42,218 nucleotides of DNA, from contig JBELIG010000007.1 in the NCBI GenBank assembly GCA_042091035.1, forward strand, positions 1 through 42,218, in the 5' to 3' direction. This document shows positions 8,607-16,051 of the stretch, one piece after another; the stretch's first letter is position 1; each line of letters starts with the position of its first letter. The DNA is from AM-2324 sp042091035 (GTDB lineage Bacteria; Bacteroidota; Bacteroidia; Chitinophagales; Saprospiraceae). The position numbers were made by a program, and so were the translations under genes. The notes beneath the pieces are model-generated. The model was not told where the DNA came from. It ran no database searches and saw only the letters and a list, made by a program, of their open reading frames with translations.

Positions 8607-10808
8607 TTGGAAATCAGATATATAGGCATAAGGCACCATGGTCCAGGTTCCGCAAAGAATCTGGTGCACCTTTTGAAGGAGTACGAACCCGACTGTCTAT
8701 TAGTTGAAATGCCTCAGGAAACGGAGGATCTCTTTCAGCATATTGGAAGTAAATTACTAAAGCCTCCTGTCTCGATATTAGTGCATGACAAGAAAGATCC
8801 TTCAAGAGTTTCATACCTTCCATTTACCGTTTTTTCTCCGGAATGGCAAGCAATATCTTGGGCGAATCAGACGGGAAATACAGTTCGCGCAATTGATCTT
8901 CCTTTAGCATATTTTAAAGCTTCAGAAAACTACTCCAAAGGACTATTGAGCGATTTTACTAAATTAAAATTCAGTAACCCTCTGGGGAAGATCGCCCGTC
9001 TGGCGGGCTTTAATGATCCTGAGCAATGGTGGAATGAGACTTTTGAGCAGCACACGGCTATTGGAGATTATTTTCCACTTATTGAATATATGATGGATAA
9101 TCTTCGTGATCTAGAGGAGCCAAGTAATAAGGAAACTTTGGTTCGCGAGGCCTTTATGCGAAAGCAAATCCGGACAGCTGCCAAAGAATCCTTTGAAAGG
9201 GTATTGGTTCTTGTGGGTGCTTGGCACTTGCCTGCAGTGAAAAAGTGGTCAGAATGGAAGGCAAGCGCTGATCAGGCACTGTTAAAACCATTAAAGAAAA
9301 TAAGGGTAGAGCAGTTCTTTATTCCGTGGTCTTATGAACAGATTAGCGTGTCTTCCGGGTATAGAGCAGGTGTGTTTTCACCGGCCTGGTACGAGCATTT
9401 ATTCAAATACAATGAAGAGGCTGTGGATCGTTGGTTGATTCTTGCTGGACGATTATTGAGGCAAAAGGGTTTTGTGATTTCGCCTGCTCAGATCAGTGAC
9501 GCTGCTGTACTTGCTAGGCAACTTGCACAAATGCGTTCGAGGAGAATTGCGGGTATTGGAGAATGTTGGGATGCTATTCAAGCTGTAATTGGACAAGGAC
9601 ATCGCTCAATATTGAATGTGGTTTGGGCTGAACTTGTGGTAGGAAAAGAAGTTGGTAAGGTTGATCGAAGTATTTTGGCTGCTCCTCTGTATAAGGACTT
9701 AGAGAAGCAATTGAAATCTGCAAGGATGGGGGCTTTACTAAATTCTGCAGATCGCTTGAAAAAAGAACTCGATCTGCGGAAAGATTCAAATCTAAATGCT
9801 TCACGATTATTTCATAGACTCAATATACTGGAAGTTTCCTTGGCTACTTTGAAGCAGTCTCCAGAAACGAAGCGAGGGACATTTTCAGAATTATGGTCCG
9901 TAAAATGGACTGCATCCCTGATGATTAAGTTGAGCGAAGCAGGTGTGTGGGGGAATAGTATTGAGATTGCTTCCTGTAAAAAATTAATAGATCAAGCAGG
10001 GAAAACAAAAGATATCAAAGTACTTGCTAGTATGCTGGGCCTTGCACAGAAAGCAAATCTTCCAGGTGTTTTCGAATCCATTATTGATCACTTGTTCGAT
10101 ATCCTTGTCGTCAATGAATCCAGTATGGTATTGTTGGAGGTTATTCCGGGGCTCGTTAACTTGATACGCTATGGAGATTTAAGACAGACCAATCAATCGA
10201 GTATCCTCGAACTATTAGAGCGTCTAATTCCAAATGTATCTAGTTACCTACCAGATTTTGCAACTGGTATTTCTGATGAAGAGGCTTCCCTGTTTACAGA
10301 TACACTGTTGGATTATAATCACGCTTTGGATGTATTGGGTAATTCTGATTATGAAAAATTATTCGATCAAGCTTTATTGGTTATGATAAGATCTCAAGTA
10401 CTTTCTGCTGAGATTCAGGCAGCGAGTCTTCGGCTTTTATTTGATAAAAAAGTGTTGGATATAAAGCTTGTTTCAGGGTTTATGCGCAAAGCCTTGAGTA
10501 GATCATTAGACTGGGAAAAAACTGCCCTTTGGCTAAAGGGATTCTTGCGCTCTAATCCTGATCTTTTTATTTATAATCGTTCATTTCGAAACCTTGTTGA
10601 TGAATGGGTAGATCAGCTTAATGAACAAGACTTTAAAGTGGCTTTACCAACTTTGAGAAAAGCATTTTCGGGAATGGGAAGGAAGGCGGTTTCTGAACTT
10701 ATGGAACGCTTAGGGAATACAGAGGATACTGAAGAAGTTGAAAAAGAAAAATGGGTTGATGGAGATCCTGACTTGGAAGATCTGCTAAACTTTATCCTTA
10801 GTGATTAA
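8607..10808 (+). CDS. DUF5682 family protein, putative TraB/TIKI/EreA-like N-terminal domain
   Basis: A 733-aa protein. The first 220 residues match DUF5682: GIRHHGPGSA at residues 7-16, a conserved acidic strand (LLVEMPQE near 32), REAFMRKQI near 180 and VGAWHLPA near 203. The paired GxxH motifs (GIRH, GAWH), the acidic strand and the RE..M helix are the arrangement of the TraB/TIKI/EreA/ChaN-like superfamily, so a metal-dependent hydrolase activity is possible; this is inference. The rest is helical, with an acidic C-terminus. The likely start is TTG at 8607, 2 nt after the ATPase stop. A longer frame from TTG 8583 would overlap the ATPase gene by 22 bp. The vWA gene often following DUF5682 is absent; the 3' end overlaps convergent scpA by 24 bp. 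Confidence 0.75.
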   Translation: MEIRYIGIRHHGPGSAKNLVHLLKEYEPDCLLVEMPQETEDLFQHIGSKLLKPPVSILVHDKKDPSRVSYLPFTVFSPEWQAISWANQTGNTVRAIDLPLAYFKASENYSKGLLSDFTKLKFSNPLGKIARLAGFNDPEQWWNETFEQHTAIGDYFPLIEYMMDNLRDLEEPSNKETLVREAFMRKQIRTAAKESFERVLVLVGAWHLPAVKKWSEWKASADQALLKPLKKIRVEQFFIPWSYEQISVSSGYRAGVFSPAWYEHLFKYNEEAVDRWLILAGRLLRQKGFVISPAQISDAAVLARQLAQMRSRRIAGIGECWDAIQAVIGQGHRSILNVVWAELVVGKEVGKVDRSILAAPLYKDLEKQLKSARMGALLNSADRLKKELDLRKDSNLNASRLFHRLNILEVSLATLKQSPETKRGTFSELWSVKWTASLMIKLSEAGVWGNSIEIASCKKLIDQAGKTKDIKVLASMLGLAQKANLPGVFESIIDHLFDILVVNESSMVLLEVIPGLVNLIRYGDLRQTNQSSILELLERLIPNVSSYLPDFATGISDEEASLFTDTLLDYNHALDVLGNSDYEKLFDQALLVMIRSQVLSAEIQAASLRLLFDKKVLDIKLVSGFMRKALSRSLDWEKTALWLKGFLRSNPDLFIYNRSFRNLVDEWVDQLNEQDFKVALPTLRKAFSGMGRKAVSELMERLGNTEDTEEVEKEKWVDGDPDLEDLLNFILSD

Positions 10809-11588
10809 GTCGGAATTGATCGCATCATCTGTTTCGTTATTTGCCTCTTCATGAGGTACTAACCAAAAGTTATTGGTTCCCTCGCCCAGTACGATTCCAA
10901 TCTGTTGGAGATTCAATAGCTCTAAGAGGCCAAGGAAGGTTACTACTGCCTGAATTCGGTTTTCCATTTTTTCAAATACATCGACAAAAGAAGCTCTTTC
11001 ACTGCGTTCAATTATATTGAAGATGTAGTCCTGTTGGCCTTGGATAGTATAACCATAATTCTGAATCTTATGAACAGTTTTTGTGCTGCTTCGATCTTCA
11101 AACCTTGCCATTACTCGTTCAAACGTTTTTAGCAGTTTGAATAAATTGAGAGATTCAAGTTCAGAGTCTACAAGTGCTTTTGTAGCAATATCCTCAAGTT
11201 CTTTAATGGTATTACCTCGGATTACTTTATTTGCTCGCTCGGCTTCCAGCGTTCGAAGTTCTTCGATTACAGATTTGTACCTTTTGTATTCGATGAGTCT
11301 ATTGATCAGTTCCTCTCTAGGATCAATTTCATTTCCTTCTTCATCTACTTGCTTTCTTGGAATTAACATTTTAGCTTTGATCCTGCAAAGGGTTGCCGCT
11401 ACTAGTATAAACTCTGAGGCGAGATCTATATTGAGCGCATCCATCTTTTTGATGTAGGCTAAGAAGTCTTCGGTGATTGTGGCAATAGGTATATCATTGA
11501 TATCCAATTCGTCTCTTTCAATGAAAAAGAGGAGCAGGTCAAATGGACCACTGAATTGTTCGATCTCTATTTTATAGGTTTGACTCAT
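10785..11588 (-). CDS. scpA: segregation and condensation protein A (ScpA)
   Basis: The kleisin subunit (267 aa) of the bacterial SMC-ScpAB condensin, which bridges SMC heads during chromosome organisation. The N-terminal signature FSGPFDLLLFFIERDELDI (residues 13-31) and the following helix ending LCRIKAKMLIPRK are diagnostic. The middle is a charged linker, and the C-terminal part (residues 200-245) is the winged-helix that binds the SMC cap. Bacteroidota ScpA proteins are around 250-270 aa, so it is full length. scpB is not in the window. The last 24 bp overlap the 3' end of the DUF5682 gene tail to tail, so the C-terminal residues of both are encoded by the same DNA. It may have its own promoter in the 107-bp divergent gap shared with the radical SAM gene. 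Confidence 0.93.
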   Translation of the reverse strand: MSQTYKIEIEQFSGPFDLLLFFIERDELDINDIPIATITEDFLAYIKKMDALNIDLASEFILVAATLCRIKAKMLIPRKQVDEEGNEIDPREELINRLIEYKRYKSVIEELRTLEAERANKVIRGNTIKELEDIATKALVDSELESLNLFKLLKTFERVMARFEDRSSTKTVHKIQNYGYTIQGQQDYIFNIIERSERASFVDVFEKMENRIQAVVTFLGLLELLNLQQIGIVLGEGTNNFWLVPHEEANNETDDAINSDLITKDKV

Positions 11589-11695
11589 CGGAGCTTTCTT
11601 GCCAAAAAGATTATATTTATAAAAATAGGAATTTTAAGATACAATTTCTATTTGGGATCAGGATCATAGCTGATCTCAAATTTAAAACAATAAAA

Positions 11696-12742
11696 TTGAA
11701 GGATAAATTTCAAAAAATCCGTGTTGATCTGCAATATTTTTTTCTGGTTATTTCCAGAATGACCTTCAGAAGGTTTTTGAACTTCTTTTTGACCTGGCTT
11801 TCATTTTATGTTTCAAAATATAGCGGCAAAGTTATTCATTGGGGTAGACCCTTTGGTGTCTGCATCGAGCCAACAACGGCATGCAATCTTAAGTGTCCAG
11901 AATGTCCAAGTGGCCTTCGGTCCTTTACTCGGAAAACAGGTAATCTAAAACAGGATTTTTTTAGAAATACTGTAGATCAAATTTCTAGAGATACTTCCTT
12001 CATAACTTTTTACTTTCAAGGAGAACCCTTTATCAATCCTCGCTTTCTAGATATGGTGCGTTATGCAGCTGATAGAAAGATGATTTGTTCCACCTCTACA
12101 AACGGGCATTTTCTCACAGAGGCTGTCTGTAATCAGGTTATTGATTCTGGGCTGCATCATCTGATTGTATCTGTGGATGGTACTACTCAGGAAGTTTATG
12201 AACAATATCGTATTGCCGGACATCTTGAGCAGGTTCTTGATGGGATGCGAACTATGGTTCGTGTCAAAAAAGAGCGAAAGAGTAGTCTTCCCATAATCAG
12301 TATGCAATTTCTGGTCGTACAGCCTAATGAACATCAGATCGAGGATGCTAGGTCTCTTTCAAAGGAAATCGGTGTGGATAATATTTTATACAAAACCGCA
12401 CAGATTTATGATTATAAAAATGGATCAGACCTGATACCGAGTTTAAATGAATATTCGAGGTATGAAGAATACAAAACAGGGCAGTGGCGTATAAAGAATC
12501 GACTGTCAAACCATTGTTGGAGATTGTGGAATGATGCGGTTATAACCTGGGATGGAAAAATTGTTCCATGTTGTTTTGATAAGGATGCAAGCTATGTGAT
12601 GGGCGATCTAAAAGAAAAATCCTTTTCGGAAGTCTGGAATAGTGAAAATTATAATTCGTTCAGAAATAAGGTTTTACATTCAAGAGCAAGTATCGATATT
12701 TGTCAAAATTGCACAGAAGGTTGTACGGTTTGGGGGAATTAA
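11696..12742 (+). CDS. radical SAM/SPASM domain protein
   Basis: A 348-aa radical SAM enzyme. The [4Fe-4S]-SAM site is CNLKCPEC at residues 63-70. The C-terminal SPASM region has cysteines in CWRLWND, WDGKIVPCC, ICQNC and GCTVWGN, enough for one or two auxiliary clusters. Residues 1-45 are hydrophobic and basic, as in other Bacteroidota members of this group, and may associate with the membrane. SPASM enzymes modify peptides or proteins, or act on lipids and sugars; no precursor peptide or partner enzyme is visible, so the substrate is unknown. Start is TTG at 11696; no ATG lies before the iron-sulfur motif at a suitable distance. It stands alone between scpA and a TPR gene. Confidence 0.85.
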   Translation: MKDKFQKIRVDLQYFFLVISRMTFRRFLNFFLTWLSFYVSKYSGKVIHWGRPFGVCIEPTTACNLKCPECPSGLRSFTRKTGNLKQDFFRNTVDQISRDTSFITFYFQGEPFINPRFLDMVRYAADRKMICSTSTNGHFLTEAVCNQVIDSGLHHLIVSVDGTTQEVYEQYRIAGHLEQVLDGMRTMVRVKKERKSSLPIISMQFLVVQPNEHQIEDARSLSKEIGVDNILYKTAQIYDYKNGSDLIPSLNEYSRYEEYKTGQWRIKNRLSNHCWRLWNDAVITWDGKIVPCCFDKDASYVMGDLKEKSFSEVWNSENYNSFRNKVLHSRASIDICQNCTEGCTVWGN

Positions 12743-13021
12743 AAAACTTAATATTGTAAAAAGTATTTTTTGTGAAATTTTAATAGGAAGTGATGCATCT
12801 TTGCGGAAGAATTCTTATCTTTATATTCCTACAAAATTTTAATGCATCTATTCAGAATTAGACATTTCAAATTTTGCTAGTTCGAATTATTTTCTCCAAT
12901 TTTGATATTCGGACCACGTTAAATATCCTATTTAAAAAATATTCTACAGATTGTTTCAAAACAAGTAAGTTTTGAATTGCTGTATGTTTGTTAAAGTTCA
13001 ATTTATATACGCAATATTATA
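12743..13021. other. 279-bp AT-rich intergenic region
   Basis: No credible gene, RNA or repeat is seen. It contains TATGTTTG at 12983-12990, described separately, and a weaker CATCTTTG at 12797-12804 that differs from the -7 consensus at one fixed base. Confidence 0.5.
12983..12990 (+). promoter_or_regulatory. -7 promoter box (TATGTTTG)
   Basis: This is an exact match to the Bacteroidota -7 element TAnnTTTG, 31 nt before the ATG at 13022. No clear -33 TTG sits at the standard 19-21 nt spacing. Confidence 0.4.
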
Positions 13022-14047
13022 ATGGAATTCTACAAGACAATATTTTCTGGACGTTTAGAATTTGGAACTCAAAGATCCTATGAGAAGGTGTATAATCTTT
13101 ACTTGCACAGAGTAGAGAATTATTACCGTAATAGTATTTTATTGGATGCTGAAGAGATCTTTAATGAGGAATCTTATTGTCTAGATATTCCAAGGAAAAT
13201 CGTTCAGAGTTCAGAGAAGAATTGGAAGAATACGACCAATATGCTAAACTACATCGTGCAATATGCAATTGCCGGTAGTCTTCGTGCATGGAGAACACAA
13301 GAAGGAACTCTAATCGATGAATTGCTAGTGGAGCCGGATAGTGAAAAAATTGCTACTATGGCCTACATCAAAGGTAGAACTTTGTTGTCGAGCGAGGGAA
13401 AGATGGAGGATGCTAAAACAGCATTTGATCGTGCTATCAATAAATTTGAGCGTCATGCTATGGCCTATGAGCGTAGAGGAAAGGTGAATATGAAGCTTAA
13501 TAATTTGGATGATGCCGTTTATGATTATAAGAAAAGTATCAAAATAAATCCGAATGCTGCAGAGCCATATATTGGCTTGGCGAAAGTACACTATTTAAAA
13601 GGTGACCTTTCGGAATCAATAAGCTTCTTTGAAATAGCAACCAAAAAATGTATCCCGCATCAGCCTATTTATTACAAGGCAAAACGCATGAAAGGGGAGT
13701 GTCATATGAGTCTTAAAGAATACGATAAGGCTATGTTGGAATTCAAGCTATTTTTAAAGCGTAACTTTAATCCAGGCAACTCCAACATCGAATGGATTTC
13801 AAATGTGTATAACAGCTATGGAAAATGTCTGTTGAGCATGTCAGAAGCTGAAGATGCCATTGAAGCTTTCGATAATGCTTTGAAGACCCAGACTACTAAA
13901 TCTGTTGCATTTGATAAAACTGAAACGCTTATCCTTAGAGGTATGGCGAGACAAAAAGCAGGCATCAAAGGCTATGCGACCGATTGGAAAGAAGCTGCCG
14001 GTATGGGATCAGAAAAGGCTGCAGAATTATTGCAGTTGCACAAATAA
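13022..14047 (+). CDS. tetratricopeptide repeat protein
   Basis: A 341-aa soluble protein. Residues 1-115 are a unique region with no family I recognise. Residues 118-250 hold at least three TPR units (for example AYERRGKVNMKLNNLDDAVY near 158 and YIGLAKVHYLKGDLSESIS near 190), and a fourth follows at 262-300. The C-terminal helix reads DWKEAAGMGSEKAAELL, close to the Sel1/TPR C-cap found in many Bacteroidota TPR proteins. No signal peptide or membrane segment is present, so it is likely cytoplasmic. It is transcribed as a single gene: a -7 box lies upstream and a strong terminator follows 20 nt after its stop. It presumably scaffolds protein complexes; the partner is unknown. Confidence 0.75.
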   Translation: MEFYKTIFSGRLEFGTQRSYEKVYNLYLHRVENYYRNSILLDAEEIFNEESYCLDIPRKIVQSSEKNWKNTTNMLNYIVQYAIAGSLRAWRTQEGTLIDELLVEPDSEKIATMAYIKGRTLLSSEGKMEDAKTAFDRAINKFERHAMAYERRGKVNMKLNNLDDAVYDYKKSIKINPNAAEPYIGLAKVHYLKGDLSESISFFEIATKKCIPHQPIYYKAKRMKGECHMSLKEYDKAMLEFKLFLKRNFNPGNSNIEWISNVYNSYGKCLLSMSEAEDAIEAFDNALKTQTTKSVAFDKTETLILRGMARQKAGIKGYATDWKEAAGMGSEKAAELLQLHK

Positions 14048-14066
14048 AATAACGATCTTTTCGTTT

Positions 14067-14106
14067 AAAAATGACTCTGAGTTTATTATTCAGAGTCATT
14101 TTTTAT
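14067..14106 (+). terminator. rho-independent terminator after the TPR gene
   Basis: An 11-bp perfect stem (14070-14080 with 14090-14100) with a 9-nt AT loop is followed by a T-rich run. It separates the TPR gene from the OmpA-family gene starting at 14120. Confidence 0.85.
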
Positions 14107-14119
14107 TTAAATTATCTCT

Positions 14120-16051
14120 ATGCGTGTATTACTTACATTTAGTTTATTATTCATTCTGTCCATTTCACTAAACGGGCAAGGCTTTCATAAGAAGGCTGAT
14201 GTTTCATCAGCAGTGCTCAAGAAATATGAACGAGCGGGTAATTTAGCACGAGTGAAGAAATACACAGAGGCCTTAGAATCCTATGCAAGCTGTCAAAAAA
14301 AGGATCCCTTGTTCTATGATGCCTTTTATCAGTCTGGACTGATCTATGGTACCCTAGGCCAATTCGAAGAGGCTGAAATAGCTTTTATGAAATGTTTGGC
14401 TCTTTCAACTTCTTACCGAAGGGACCTACAACTTCTTATTGGGCAGGTTAACAGTGAACAAAAGAAATATGCTGAGGCTATAGAATACTATGAAGCTTAT
14501 CTTGCGAGTAGTCCGAGAAATGAAAACCAAATAAAGCTTGTTCAGAAGATTATAGTGGATACAAAATTTTTGTTATCCGTAGAACAAGATGTTCCTTTTG
14601 AGCCGAGAGCTATGGAAGCTTTTAATACAAAACGAGACGAGTATTTTCCTTCTATAAGTATCGAAGGAGATGAATTTGTTTTTACAAGAAGGATAATAGT
14701 AGGCGATAATTTTAGCGAAGACTTTTACCGTTCGGTAAAAGATCCTAAGGCTACAGAATGGCCCGAAGCGATACCATTTTATGCGATGAATACAACGCTA
14801 GATGAGGGAGCTCGGTCGATTTCTGCAGACGGAAAGACTGTTATTGTAACTTATTGTAATCAGTCAGGGGCTCTCGGAAGTTGTGATCTGTATATATCCA
14901 CTTTTAAGGCTGGAGAATGGTCCAAATATCGAAACCTAGGAAAGCCTATTAATTCTTCCAAATGGGAGTCACAGCCGGCTATTTCTGCAAATGGAGATCA
15001 ACTTATATTTTGCAGTGATCGTCCCGGAGGCTATGGTGGTAAAGATTTGTGGTTGTCCAAGTTGAATCGAGATAATACATGGTCTGAACCTGTTAATCTT
15101 GGTCCAGCTGTCAATACGAGCTTAGGTGATAAAACACCTTTTTTGCATTCAGATGGTAGAACGCTCTATTTTATGTCAAATGGGCACGCTGGATTTGGTG
15201 GATTCGATTTGTTTATAAGTAGACTAGATGACGATGGGAATTGGTCTAAGCCGACTAATCTTGGTAGCCCATTGAATACAAAAAGTGATGAGGGACTAAT
15301 GATCGTTAATTTTCAAGGTGATAAAGCATATTTTGCTACTGATCGTATATTTTCAGAAACGAAGAAGGCCTCCCAATCCAACTACGATCTTTATGAATTT
15401 GACCTGTATGAAGCGGCAAGACCACAAAAAGCTGTTTTTGTCCGAGGGATTGTTCGAGATGCTGAGACGCTGGAACCCATAAAAGCATCTCTTGAACTTG
15501 TAGATATAAGAAGAAATGATTCTGGAATCTTTAAGGAAACTGATACGGATGGCGAATTTTTATTCGTACTGGAGGATCAGAGAGAATTTGGCTTGTTTGC
15601 CCAAGCAGCAAATTACGGGATGCATTCCATGAACTTTAATCTTTTAGAGGACGACTTGGAGTCTGAACGGGGACTTGAGATCTTTCTTCAGCCTTTACGA
15701 TCAGAGGAAGAGGAGCATCAGACAATTCTCGAGAATGTATTCTTTAAAACTGGATCTGCTTCTCTTCAGGAAAAATCTTACCGAGAATTGGATCGACTAG
15801 CAGAGTTAATCTTGTCCAATAAGCTAGGCATTCGAATTATCGGACATACAGATGATGTTGGTACGGAAGAATCCAATCAGAAATTATCAGAGGATCGGGC
15901 AGAGGCCGTAGTCAAATATCTTTTGACTAAAGGGGTTTCTGAATCAAATTTATTCTTTGAAGGTAGAGGAGAGAAAGAGCCTATCGCCAATAATGAGACA
16001 GCTTCTGGCAGAAAGAAGAATCGTAGAACCAGCTTTGTCGTTGTGGACTAG
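14120..16051 (+). CDS. PorE-like OmpA-family protein (TPR, PD40 propeller, CRD, OmpA)
   Basis: A 643-aa exported protein. A signal peptide spans residues 1-20 (cut near LNGQ). Residues 25-150 hold TPR units (YTEALESYASCQKKDPLFYD). Residues 160-430 are PD40/WD40-like propeller blades with repeated ISANGDQLIFCSDRPGG-type motifs. Residues 440-520 form a carboxypeptidase-regulatory-like beta-sandwich, and residues 530-643 an OmpA peptidoglycan-binding domain (IIGHTDDVGTEESNQKLSEDRA; terminal RKKNRRTSF). This domain order is that of PorE, the peptidoglycan-anchored subunit of the type IX secretion system. Unlike PorE it has no lipobox cysteine, and paralogues with this architecture are common in Bacteroidota, so T9SS function is not assured. 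Its stop and that of the convergent DUF58 gene share one CTAG. Confidence 0.85.
   Translation: MRVLLTFSLLFILSISLNGQGFHKKADVSSAVLKKYERAGNLARVKKYTEALESYASCQKKDPLFYDAFYQSGLIYGTLGQFEEAEIAFMKCLALSTSYRRDLQLLIGQVNSEQKKYAEAIEYYEAYLASSPRNENQIKLVQKIIVDTKFLLSVEQDVPFEPRAMEAFNTKRDEYFPSISIEGDEFVFTRRIIVGDNFSEDFYRSVKDPKATEWPEAIPFYAMNTTLDEGARSISADGKTVIVTYCNQSGALGSCDLYISTFKAGEWSKYRNLGKPINSSKWESQPAISANGDQLIFCSDRPGGYGGKDLWLSKLNRDNTWSEPVNLGPAVNTSLGDKTPFLHSDGRTLYFMSNGHAGFGGFDLFISRLDDDGNWSKPTNLGSPLNTKSDEGLMIVNFQGDKAYFATDRIFSETKKASQSNYDLYEFDLYEAARPQKAVFVRGIVRDAETLEPIKASLELVDIRRNDSGIFKETDTDGEFLFVLEDQREFGLFAQAANYGMHSMNFNLLEDDLESERGLEIFLQPLRSEEEEHQTILENVFFKTGSASLQEKSYRELDRLAELILSNKLGIRIIGHTDDVGTEESNQKLSEDRAEAVVKYLLTKGVSESNLFFEGRGEKEPIANNETASGRKKNRRTSFVVVD

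Noticed and set aside
11083..11457. 124-codon open frame opposite scpA.
   Set aside because: It is low-complexity (Ser/Leu-rich), fully antisense to a conserved gene, and has no recognisable motif.
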